Source: Roseomonas aerilata DSM 19363
GTDB taxonomy: Bacteria; Pseudomonadota; Alphaproteobacteria; Acetobacterales; Acetobacteraceae
Assembly (NCBI RefSeq): GCF_000711725.1
Contig: NZ_JONP01000006.1
Span: 62,001-126,000, forward strand
Length of the DNA stretch: 64,000 nt
Direction of reading: 5' to 3'
Shown here: one piece after another, positions 56,529 to 64,000 of the stretch
Layout of the letters: each line of letters starts with the position of its first letter
Position numbering within the stretch: position 1 is the first letter of the stretch
The notes under the pieces: generated by a model
Database searches by the model: none
Seen by the model: the letters and a program-made list of their open reading frames with translations, nothing else
What the model was told of the DNA's origin: nothing
Program-made: the position numbers and the translations under genes

Positions 56529-57731
56529 ATGTCGCAGAGCGCCACCGACCCGCGGCAGTTCCGCGCCCCGCCGAAGAAACCGCTGCGCCTTTCCTGGGCG
56601 GATGAGCGGGTGCGCGCCATCTTCTGGCAGGTGCTAATCGTCGGCATCGTCGTCGCCGTCGTCTGGTGGCTGGTGCGGAACACCCAGCACAACCTCGAGG
56701 TCCGGCGCATCGCGACCGGCTTCGGCTTCCTCCAGCGGGAAGCGGGGCTGCCGATCGGCGAATCGCTGATCCAGTATACCCCGGCCAGCACCTATCTTCG
56801 CGCTCTGACCGTCGGCGTGCTGAACACGCTGAAGGTGGCGGTGGTCGGCATCATCCTCGCTACCATCCTCGGCACGCTGATCGGCATCGCGCGGCTCTCG
56901 AAGAACTGGCTGCTGTCGAAGGTCGCGGCGACCTATGTCGAGGTGATCCGCGACATCCCGCTGCTGCTGCAGCTGCTGTTCTGGTACACGATGCTCCAGG
57001 GCCTGCCCGGTCCGCGGCAGGCCCTGAACCCGGTCACGGGCATCTTTCTCTCCAACCGCGGGCTGCGCCTGCCCTTCCTCGACTGGGAGGCCGGGCATAG
57101 CTGGGGCCTGGTCGCCTTCGTTGTGGGCTGCTGCGGGCTCTATATCTATGGCAAGGCGATGCGCCGCCGGCAGATGCAGGACGGCCAACCGCGCCCTGTC
57201 TGGCCGGCCGCCCTCGGCTTCCTGATTGTGCTGCCGCTGGTGGCCTGGTGGCTCGGCGGCGCCCCCTCAGGCATCGAGTGGCCGGCTCTGCGCGGGTTCA
57301 ACTTCCAGGGCGGCATGTCCGTCAGCCCCGAGTACTTCGCCCTTCTCGTCGGCCTGACCACCTACACCGCGGGCTTCATCGCCGAGATCGTCCGCGCCGG
57401 CATCCAGGCGGTGGCCAAGGGCCAGTGGGAGGCGGCGCAGGCGCTGGGCCTCAAGCCCGGCGTGGTGCTGCGCCAGATCGTCCTGCCCCAGGCGCTGCGG
57501 GTCATTATCCCGCCGATGACGAGCCAGTTCCTGAACCTGACGAAGAACTCCTCCCTCGCGGTCGCCATCGGCTACCAGGACATCGTTTCCATCGCGAACA
57601 CGACGCTGAACCAGACAGGCCAGGCGATCGAGGGCATCGCCATTATCATGCTCGTCTACCTCACCATCTCCCTTTCCATCAGCCTGTTCATGAACTGGTA
57701 CAACTCGCGCATCGCCCTGGTCGAGCGCTGA
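56529..57731 (+). CDS. aapQ: General L-amino acid ABC transporter permease
   Basis: A 400-residue HAAT-type permease. TM1 is IFWQVLIVGIVVAVVWWLV. The segment YLRALTVGVLNTLKVAVVGIILATILGTLIGIARLS starts the transport domain, seen in pieces. The ATPase-docking loop is VAKGQWEAAQALGLKPGVVLRQIVLPQALRVI (about 296-327). The insertion after TM with NPVTGIFLSNRGLRLPF is characteristic of AapQ rather than ordinary polar amino-acid permeases. It pairs with AapM, 13 nt downstream. Confidence 0.94.
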   Translation: MSQSATDPRQFRAPPKKPLRLSWADERVRAIFWQVLIVGIVVAVVWWLVRNTQHNLEVRRIATGFGFLQREAGLPIGESLIQYTPASTYLRALTVGVLNTLKVAVVGIILATILGTLIGIARLSKNWLLSKVAATYVEVIRDIPLLLQLLFWYTMLQGLPGPRQALNPVTGIFLSNRGLRLPFLDWEAGHSWGLVAFVVGCCGLYIYGKAMRRRQMQDGQPRPVWPAALGFLIVLPLVAWWLGGAPSGIEWPALRGFNFQGGMSVSPEYFALLVGLTTYTAGFIAEIVRAGIQAVAKGQWEAAQALGLKPGVVLRQIVLPQALRVIIPPMTSQFLNLTKNSSLAVAIGYQDIVSIANTTLNQTGQAIEGIAIIMLVYLTISLSISLFMNWYNSRIALVER

Positions 57732-57744
57732 GGAGGGCTCCCGG

Positions 57745-58887
57745 ATGAGCGACATTTCCCTCGGAAGCTCGGTGGCCGGCGTGCCGGAGGCGGTGCCGCG
57801 TCAGCCGCCGGCGCTGACCACCGGCCCCGTCGCCTGGCTGCGCGCCAATCTCTTCTCCTCCTGGCTGAACACCGCGCTCACGCTGGTGCTCGCCTATTTC
57901 ATCGTGCGATGGGCGATCGGCTTCATCGACTGGGCCTTCATCAACGCCATTTGGTCGGTGCCGAACAGCCAGACCCAGGCCTGCCGTGCCCTCAAGGGAT
58001 CGGACCATCCCGGCGCCTGCTGGGCCGTGATCACGGAGAAGCACCGCTTCATCCTCTTCGGCACCTATCCTTACGAGCAGCACTGGCGCCCGGCGGTGGT
58101 CTGCGTGCTCTTCACCGCGCTCTTCGTCGTCTCAGCGATGCGACGCTTCTGGCGCTGGGAGTTGGCGATCGTCTGGGCCGTCACGCTCATCACCATCGGG
58201 GTGCTGATGTGGGGCGGCGTACTCGGCCTCGAATACGTGCCGCAGGAGCGCTGGGGCGGCCTGCCCATCACGCTCATCCTTTCGACCTTCGGCCTCGCAT
58301 TCGCCTTCCCGCTAGCCATCCTGGTCGCGCTCGGGCGGCGCTCCTCCATGCCGGCCATCCGCGTGCTCTGCATCGCCTATGTCGAGCTCATCCGCGGCGT
58401 GCCGCTGATCAGCCTTCTGTTCATGGCCAGCGTCATGTTCCCCCTCTTCCTTCCAGAGGGGATCAACATCGACAAGCTGCTGCGCGCCCAGGTGGCGGTG
58501 ATCCTCTTCGCCGGCGCCTACCTTGCCGAGGTGGTCCGCGGCGGGCTCCAGGCCCTGCCGAAGGGCCAGTACGAGGCGGCCGACGCGCTCGGCCTCAGCT
58601 ACTGGCACAAGACCGGCTTCATCATCCTGCCCCAGGCGCTGCGGCTGGTGATTCCGCCGCTGGTGAACACCTTCATCGGCTTCTTCAAGGACACGTCGCT
58701 GGTGCTGATCATCGGCATCTTCGATCTGCTGACGGCCGGCAAGACCTCCATCGTGGAGCCGGCCTGGCAGGGCTTCGGCGTAGAGGTCTACATCGCCATC
58801 TCGCTCATCTACTTCGTCTACTGCTTCGCCATGTCCCGCTACAGCCAGAACCTGGAGGCGGAGCTGAACCGCCACCGCGTCCGCTGA
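57745..58887 (+). CDS. aapM: General L-amino acid ABC transporter permease
   Basis: A 380-residue permease. The N-terminal region [24 protein letters not shown] and the extracytoplasmic loop with [23 protein letters not shown] are AapM marks. RIRF-type variant is [15 protein letters not shown]. The docking loop is [38 protein letters not shown], in parts (about 270-307). It forms the membrane heterodimer with AapQ. Spacing in the operon: 13 nt from aapQ and 35 nt to aapP. Confidence 0.94.
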   Translation: MSDISLGSSVAGVPEAVPRQPPALTTGPVAWLRANLFSSWLNTALTLVLAYFIVRWAIGFIDWAFINAIWSVPNSQTQACRALKGSDHPGACWAVITEKHRFILFGTYPYEQHWRPAVVCVLFTALFVVSAMRRFWRWELAIVWAVTLITIGVLMWGGVLGLEYVPQERWGGLPITLILSTFGLAFAFPLAILVALGRRSSMPAIRVLCIAYVELIRGVPLISLLFMASVMFPLFLPEGINIDKLLRAQVAVILFAGAYLAEVVRGGLQALPKGQYEAADALGLSYWHKTGFIILPQALRLVIPPLVNTFIGFFKDTSLVLIIGIFDLLTAGKTSIVEPAWQGFGVEVYIAISLIYFVYCFAMSRYSQNLEAELNRHRVR

Positions 58888-58922
58888 ACCCCCCTCCCCC
58901 GCCCGGATCCCAGGAACAGCCC

Positions 58923-59714
<792 letters not shown>

Positions 59715-59718
59715 CCCC

Positions 59719-59774
59719 GCCAGGCGGCGCCTGGCCGGCCCCCTGCAACCCTGTGGCGGGGCCGGGGGTTGCAG
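59719..59774 (+). terminator. Two consecutive inverted repeats between aapP and kup
   Basis: GCCAGGC-GGC-GCCTGGC (59719-59735) starts 5 nt after the aapP stop. CTGCAACCC (59743-59751) and GGGTTGCAG (59766-59774) then pair over a 14-base loop. Neither has a T-run. The first probably ends or protects the aap transcript. The second lies in the kup 5' region, 54 nt before its start. Confidence 0.4.
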
Positions 59775-59828
59775 CGTCCTGGGTGGCGGCCCTATGCCGC
59801 CGGTGACAAAGCATTGCAGGCGAGCAAC

Positions 59829-61709
59829 GTGACATCAGAGGCCACCCATGGCCAGCGGCAGCCGATCACCGCGGCGGCCCTGCTGGGCGTACTCGGCATC
59901 GTGTACGGCGATATTGGCACCAGCCCGCTCTACGCCATGCGCGCGGCCCTGTTGCACTTCTCCTCGGATGGGCTGGAGCGCTGGGAGATCCTCGGCGTCC
60001 TCAGCCTGATCATCTGGTCACTGATCATCGTCGTGACCGTGAAATACGTCTGGCTCGTGACCCGCGCGGACAACAAGGGGGAAGGCGGCATCCTCGCGCT
60101 GATGGCCCTGGCCCAGCGCGCGGCCCGGAGCGAGCGGGGGCGATGGTTCATCATCCTCGTCGGCATCGCCGGCGCCGCCCTCTTCTTCGGTGACGGAACC
60201 ATCACCCCTGCCATCTCCGTCCTCTCGGCCATGGAAGGGCTGAAGGTTATCTCGCCTGCATTCGAGGGCGCGGTGATCCCCCTGTCCCTCGCGGTGCTGC
60301 TGGCGCTCTTCCTCTTCCAGTATCGCGGCACCGGCAGCATGGGCGCGGTCTTCGGGCCAGTGACGGTGGTCTGGTTCGGCGCCATCGGCCTGCTCGGGTT
60401 GATCGAGGTGGTGCGGGAACCGGAGGTGTTGCTCGCCCTGTCGCCCCACTACGCCGTGCAGTTCTGCGTCGCCTACCACCTCGCCGCCTTCATCGCGCTC
60501 GGCTCCGTCGTGCTGGCGGTGACGGGGGCGGAGGCGCTCTACGCGGATATGGGCCATTTCGGGCGACGGCCGATCCAGCTCGCCTGGCTGGCCTTCGTGC
60601 TGCCCGCCCTCGCGCTGAACTATCTCGGCCAGGGCGCACTCCTCCTCGGCGACCGCTCGGCGCTGGAGAACCCCTTCTATCTCCTCGCGCCGGAATGGCT
60701 CCGGCTGCCGCTGGTCATCATCGCGACGGCCGCGACCATCATCGCCAGCCAGGCGATGATCTCGGGCGCTTACTCCATCGCCCGGCAATGCGTGCAGCTC
60801 GGCTTCCTGCCACGGCTGGTGGTGCGGCACACCAGCGAGACCGAGGAAGGGCAGATCTACATGCCCCAGGTGAACTTCGCCCTTCTCATGGGCGTCCTTA
60901 TCCTCGTGGTGTCCTTCCATAACTCGGACAGCCTCGCCGCGGCCTATGGGCTTGCCGTCACAGGCACCTTCGTCGCGACCTCCATCCTGGCGGGCCTCGT
61001 CTTCCGCCGCATTTTCAACTGGGCCCTGCCGCTGGTCATCGCGGTCTTCACCCCTCTATTCCTTCTCGACCTCTCCTTCTTCCTGTCGAACGTTCTGAAG
61101 ATCCCGGATGGCGGCTGGGTGCCGCTCGTGCTGGGCGGCGCGATCTTCACCATGATGCTCACCTGGCACCGCGGCCGGAACCTGCTGTTCAGCCGCTTTC
61201 GCCAGGACAGCCTGCCGCTGAAATCCTTCCTTGCCCGGCTGCCGCAGTCCCGCACCACCCGGGTGCCCGGCATCGCCGTCTTCATGACCAGCCAGGCCGA
61301 CTACGTGCCGAATGCGCTGCTGCACAACCTCAAGCACAACAAGGTCCTGCACGAGCGGGTGCTGTTCGTGACGGTCTCGGTGGAGGACGTGCCGCAGGTG
61401 CGCAACCGCCGCCATGTGGAGGAGCTGGCGCCCGGCATCCACCGCATCTCGCTCTGCTACGGCTTCCAGGAGAGCCCGAACATTCCGAAGGAGCTGGAGG
61501 ATCTGCGGGAAGTGGGCGTGAACTATGACCCGATGCAGGCTTCCTACTTCCTCGGGCGGGAGACGGTGGTGGCCTCCGCGATGCCGAAGATGGCGCGCTG
61601 GCAACAGTGGCTTTTCGGCATCATGTCGCGCAACTCGGTTCCCGCAACCGAGTTTTTCCGTATTCCCAGTGACCGCGTGGTCGAGCTGGGAGTTCGAGTC
61701 GCGATCTAA
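59829..61709 (+). CDS. kup: Kup-family potassium uptake protein
   Basis: A 626-residue H+/K+ symporter with about 12 membrane segments and a soluble C-terminal domain. The first TM carries [22 protein letters not shown], the family signature. [34 protein letters not shown] and [16 protein letters not shown] follow, all conserved. The GTG at 59829 is chosen because it gives the usual short N-terminal tail. An upstream TTG would add 20 unconserved residues. It takes up K+ at low pH or osmotic stress. No kdp or trk genes are nearby. Confidence 0.95.
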   Translation: MTSEATHGQRQPITAAALLGVLGIVYGDIGTSPLYAMRAALLHFSSDGLERWEILGVLSLIIWSLIIVVTVKYVWLVTRADNKGEGGILALMALAQRAARSERGRWFIILVGIAGAALFFGDGTITPAISVLSAMEGLKVISPAFEGAVIPLSLAVLLALFLFQYRGTGSMGAVFGPVTVVWFGAIGLLGLIEVVREPEVLLALSPHYAVQFCVAYHLAAFIALGSVVLAVTGAEALYADMGHFGRRPIQLAWLAFVLPALALNYLGQGALLLGDRSALENPFYLLAPEWLRLPLVIIATAATIIASQAMISGAYSIARQCVQLGFLPRLVVRHTSETEEGQIYMPQVNFALLMGVLILVVSFHNSDSLAAAYGLAVTGTFVATSILAGLVFRRIFNWALPLVIAVFTPLFLLDLSFFLSNVLKIPDGGWVPLVLGGAIFTMMLTWHRGRNLLFSRFRQDSLPLKSFLARLPQSRTTRVPGIAVFMTSQADYVPNALLHNLKHNKVLHERVLFVTVSVEDVPQVRNRRHVEELAPGIHRISLCYGFQESPNIPKELEDLREVGVNYDPMQASYFLGRETVVASAMPKMARWQQWLFGIMSRNSVPATEFFRIPSDRVVELGVRVAI

Positions 61710-61736
61710 ACGGCCGAGAGGCCACGGAGGTGCCAG

Positions 61737-62102
61737 ATGCCGCTCGTCGTCCTTTCGCCGAGCGGCGGGACCGGCCTGCCAGAGGGCAGCCCGCAGTACC
61801 GCTACGAGGTTCGCCTGTCGCTTGACCCTCAGGGTTATCCTGACCCGAAGGCCTGGTACGCCGACCCTGCCCCCTGGCCCGCGCGCCGCTTCTGGCCGGA
61901 TCAGGGGCTCATGGACGGAGACGTCATCTACGACGAGGATAGTGGCTGGGCGCTGCGCTTCTTCCGCCGCGACGATAGCCCGGTGGATGCGCCGATCCAG
62001 GCGGTCATCCGCGGCAGCGCCCCCTGCCGCCCGGGCGAGAACCTCACGATCACGGAGCCCGATGGGCGGGACTATGCCTGGAGGATCGTCGGCGTCAGCT
62101 GA
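61737..62102 (+). CDS. Small hypothetical protein
   Basis: A 121-residue protein, rich in Pro, Asp and aromatic residues. It looks strand-rich (YRYEVRLSLDPQGYPD, WALRFFRRDD, ITEPDGRDYAWRIVGVS) and has a single Cys. No signal peptide or membrane segment. GGAGG lies 7-8 nt upstream of the ATG, supporting translation. It follows kup by 27 nt on the same strand and may share its transcript. I do not recognise a family. Confidence 0.6.
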   Translation: MPLVVLSPSGGTGLPEGSPQYRYEVRLSLDPQGYPDPKAWYADPAPWPARRFWPDQGLMDGDVIYDEDSGWALRFFRRDDSPVDAPIQAVIRGSAPCRPGENLTITEPDGRDYAWRIVGVS

Positions 62103-62110
62103 GCGGCTCC

Positions 62111-62135
62111 GTGGTGCCGGGCGGCCCGGCGCCAC
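62111..62135 (+). terminator. 11-bp hairpin after the small hypothetical gene
   Basis: GTGGTGCCGGG (62111-62121) and CCCGGCGCCAC (62125-62135) pair over a three-base loop, with one G-U. It starts 9 nt after the stop. Only CTTGC follows, so the U-tract is poor, but the stem is strong. Confidence 0.5.
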
Positions 62136-62262
62136 CTTGCAGCAGCCACCCCGAACCGGGCCGAACCCTATTCGGGCGGGGCTTGACCGCACGACTTCGT
62201 GAGGCGACAAATAACGTCGGGCCAGAACCCGGCCACTCGGCCGGAGCCCGGGAACATCACCG

Positions 62263-62628
62263 ATGTCCGCGACTATCCTGCCCTTCGCGCGCGTAGCGGC
62301 CACGCACCGGAGCGTGACCCAGGCAGAGCGTGCCCAGGCGGCCGGCTGGGCAGCCCATCAGGCCGCCCGGCTGGGCGGCTCCTGGTGGGTCGAGGCACAT
62401 GTTGGCGAGGACGACGAGGTATGGCTCGGCGTCGTGACGCCGTCGAGCCTGGGACGCCTGCCCGAGGATCGCACGCTGACCTGGATGATCGCGCACCGTG
62501 CGGAGGGCTTCGCCCTCATCGCCATGCCGTCCGGCCGGACCGTGGGGGTTTTCCACAGCCTGGGCCGGCTCCTCACCACGATCGAGAGGCGTGAAGAGAC
62601 CCCGCGCGGGGTCGCCTACGCTCCCTGA
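62263..62628 (+). CDS. Small hypothetical protein
   Basis: A 121-residue soluble protein with no recognised family. The N terminus SATILPFARVAATHR resembles short leader motifs (MSATVLPF-type) seen on many small alphaproteobacterial proteins. The rest alternates strands and helices (SWWVEAHVGEDDEVWLGVV, ALIAMPSGRTVGVFHSLGRLLTTIE). Its 3' end overlaps the convergent MarR gene by 13 bp and contains a 16-bp palindrome that may terminate the MarR transcript. The predicted start is the first Met; there is no strong ribosome site. Confidence 0.55.
   Translation: MSATILPFARVAATHRSVTQAERAQAAGWAAHQAARLGGSWWVEAHVGEDDEVWLGVVTPSSLGRLPEDRTLTWMIAHRAEGFALIAMPSGRTVGVFHSLGRLLTTIERREETPRGVAYAP
62598..62613 (-). 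terminator. 16-bp perfect palindrome just beyond the MarR stop
   Basis: GACCCCGCGCGGGGTC folds as a six-bp stem with a GCGC loop, 2 nt past the MarR stop on the minus strand, followed by TCTTC. It lies within the last codons of the convergent small gene. A plausible weak terminator. Confidence 0.45.
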
Positions 62629-63026
62629 TGTGAGACGCGGCGCGTCTCCTGCCGCTCCTGCAGGGGCGGCTGCTCCGAGGCTGTCGCGGTCATCGCGGCC
62701 TCACCCATGATCGTATGCATCTCGCGAAGCAGCGCCGCACCCTTAACGGTGCGCTGCACCAGCACGGAGCGCCGATCCTTCGGATCCGTCTTGCGCCGCG
62801 CGAGGTCGAGCTCGCCCAGCCGGTCGAGAGCCCGTGTGATTGCGGGCTTCGAAACATTCAGGTCCTTGGCGAGGCCACGAACCGTGTGCGGCCCCTCCCC
62901 GAGATAGACGGTCAGGAACACGCCGAGCTGCCGGGCCGAAAGATCGGGCCCATCTCGGCGGACAAGGGCCACGATCGTGTCCCGCAGCATGACGACGAAC
63001 TCGTCCGGTATGCCTTGCACTGGCAT
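62616..63026 (-). CDS. MarR-family transcriptional regulator
   Basis: A 136-residue winged-helix regulator. The helix VMLRDTIVALVRRDGPDLSARQLGVFLTVY leads to the recognition part TVRGLAKDLNVSKPAITRALDRLGELDLARRKTDPKDRRSVLVQRTVKG, in successive pieces, with the wing KTDPKDRRS. The ATG at 63026 follows GGAAGGA. An earlier in-frame Met lacks a ribosome site. Dyads upstream (63074-63083 and 63131-63151) are candidate operators. Target genes cannot be told from position, as both neighbours are orphans or regulators. Confidence 0.85.
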   Translation of the reverse strand: MPVQGIPDEFVVMLRDTIVALVRRDGPDLSARQLGVFLTVYLGEGPHTVRGLAKDLNVSKPAITRALDRLGELDLARRKTDPKDRRSVLVQRTVKGAALLREMHTIMGEAAMTATASEQPPLQERQETRRVSHQGA

Positions 63027-63073
63027 GGGGGTTCCTTCCCGCGGCTGTTTGCGTCGCCCCCGCACCATAAATG

Positions 63074-63083
63074 ATCGGTCGAT
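63074..63083. promoter_or_regulatory. Short dyad upstream of the MarR gene
   Basis: ATCG-GT-CGAT within ATGATCGGTCGAT (63071-63083) lies 48 nt upstream of the MarR start, in a locally AT-richer stretch likely to hold its promoter. The same 13-mer occurs upstream of bphP (20668-20680). Confidence 0.3.
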
Positions 63084-63130
63084 TACATCAACAAGTCACA
63101 AGGCCCGGTTCAGGGCATAGAACGGCCATT

Positions 63131-63151
63131 TTTTTGCCCGACGGGCAAAAA
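63131..63151. promoter_or_regulatory. 10-bp inverted repeat with A/T flanks between MarR and IclR genes
   Basis: TTTTTGCCCG (63131-63140), one central base and CGGGCAAAAA (63142-63151) are exact complements. On both strands the T-run comes before the GC stem and the A-run after it, the reverse of an intrinsic terminator. A protein-binding site is therefore more likely. Confidence 0.4.
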
Positions 63152-63199
63152 CGCACGAAAAAGCGTTCATGCCGGCCGACGTGGTCCATTCCCGGCCGA

Positions 63200-64000
63200 T
63201 CAGCCTGCGGCGGCGAGTGCCAGGCCGAGTTCCCGTGCGCGGCCCAGCAGAGGCTGCCGCACGGCCGCTACGAAGTCCTCGACGGTCGCGCGCATAGCCG
63301 GTGCGGCAACGCTCAGGGCTGCCACCGGGAAGCCTCTGCGGTCCAGCACTGGGGCCGCGAGCACGCGCAGGCCGTTGACCGCGGCCCAGTCGCTCAGCGC
63401 CACCCCCTCCTTCCGGACGGCAGCGAGGCGTTCCCGCAACTCCGCCTCTGAGGCAGGAACATTGGGGCCCGCTCCCTCGAAGCCGCTTGCCCGGATCACG
63501 GGCAGGAGTTGCACCTCCGGCAGGAAAGCGAGCAGCGCGTGGCCAATAGCGCTGGAAGAGGCGGCGATGCGTGAGCCGACGCGGATATCCACGCCCATCC
63601 GCACAAGTCCCGCCTGCACGCGCTCGACATAGACGATGTCCGCCCCATCGAGCACGCCGAGGCTCGCCGCCTCGTTCACCTCGCCGACAAGGCTTCGGAG
63701 CAGGGGCCCGGCCAGGTCGCGCAGTCCTGTGCGCGCGATGGCGTTGAAGCCGAGCTCCAGGGGTTTGAGCGTGAGGCAGTAGCGGCGTGTCCCCGGCACC
63801 TTCGCGACATAGCCGAGCGAGACGAGGGTGTTGATCATGCGGAAGGCCGTGCCCTGGTCCAGCCCCGCTCGCCGGGCGACCTCGCTCTGCAGCAGTTCGG
63901 GCTCCGCCGCGGTGAAGGCCTCGAGCACCCGGAAGCCTTTGGCGAGCGAGTGGACGAGGTTCTTCGCGTTTGGCGCTTCGGCCTCCGCAGCGTCGCTGGG
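63200..64000 (-). CDS. IclR-family transcriptional regulator, truncated at its N terminus by the window edge
   Basis: The frame is open to the last base of the window, so the start lies beyond 64000. A partial helix reads NAKNLVHSLAKGFRVLEAFTA. The HTH follows: LLQSEVARRAGLDQGTAFRMINTLVSLGYV. The IclR ligand-binding domain spans GFNAIARTGLRDLAGPLLRSL to AALSVAAPAMRATVEDF, with IVYVERVQ and AIGHALLAFLP inside. IclR proteins control carboxylate or aromatic-acid catabolism. The regulated genes probably lie outside the window to the right. Confidence 0.9.
   Translation of the reverse strand, partial: PSDAAEAEAPNAKNLVHSLAKGFRVLEAFTAAEPELLQSEVARRAGLDQGTAFRMINTLVSLGYVAKVPGTRRYCLTLKPLELGFNAIARTGLRDLAGPLLRSLVGEVNEAASLGVLDGADIVYVERVQAGLVRMGVDIRVGSRIAASSSAIGHALLAFLPEVQLLPVIRASGFEGAGPNVPASEAELRERLAAVRKEGVALSDWAAVNGLRVLAAPVLDRRGFPVAALSVAAPAMRATVEDFVAAVRQPLLGRARELGLALAAAG

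Noticed and set aside
59752-59828. Possible riboswitch in the kup leader
   Set aside because: Potassium transporter leaders can carry c-di-AMP riboswitches in other phyla, but I see none of the conserved sequence here.

Overview
The window is very GC-rich (about 70 percent by eye), densely packed DNA from a bacterial chromosome. The gene content points to an alphaproteobacterium, most likely an Acetobacteraceae member such as a Roseomonas-type organism. Signs are several solitary TctC/Bug-type periplasmic receptors, an AapJQMP general amino-acid transporter, a biliverdin-type bacteriophytochrome with an HWE kinase, and a Kup potassium transporter. The taxonomic call is inference. I see no rRNA, tRNA, CRISPR array, phage or insertion sequence.

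Layout. (1) 1-6.6 kb: an HpcH/HpaI aldolase cut by the left edge, a CMD-like protein, three TctC receptors, an FAD hydroxylase and a maleate-isomerase/AMDase-family protein. (2) 6.7-12.3 kb: a MarR regulator; an SDR, a TctC receptor and a phenol-hydroxylase-like flavoprotein on one strand with a divergent LysR regulator. (3) 12.5-16 kb: a transketolase/E1-like enzyme, an NTF2-like protein and a VOC dioxygenase. (4) 16.3-20.5 kb: bacteriophytochrome, CheY-like receiver and REC-PAS-HWE kinase in one tight operon. (5) 21-28.4 kb: a nicotinate-catabolism-like operon (Rieske oxygenase, NicC-, NicA- and NicB-like proteins) with a divergent TetR regulator. (6) 28.4-36 kb: a polytopic membrane protein, an SDR, a nitronate monooxygenase, a GNAT protein, two luciferase-like flavin enzymes and small proteins. 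(7) 36-41.4 kb: glycogen genes glgC-glgA-glgP. (8) 41.5-50.7 kb: an oligopeptide-type ABC transporter with two paralogous receptors, and an M20 amidohydrolase. (9) 50.7-55.2 kb: a DUF4189-like secreted protein, a class A PBP, a small histidine-kinase-DHp-like protein and an ornithine cyclodeaminase family enzyme. (10) 55.4-61.7 kb: aapJ-aapQ-aapM-aapP and kup. (11) 61.7-64 kb: two orphan small proteins, a MarR regulator and an IclR regulator cut by the right edge.

Together this is an accessory-type stretch for scavenging organic acids, pyridines and aromatics, peptides and amino acids, with light sensing and carbon storage. The most distinctive elements are the nic-like operon containing a Rieske oxygenase, the three-gene phytochrome relay, and the regulatory DNA between the cyclodeaminase gene and aapJ. 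That last region holds a perfect 15-bp inverted repeat overlapping a sigma-54-type promoter match.
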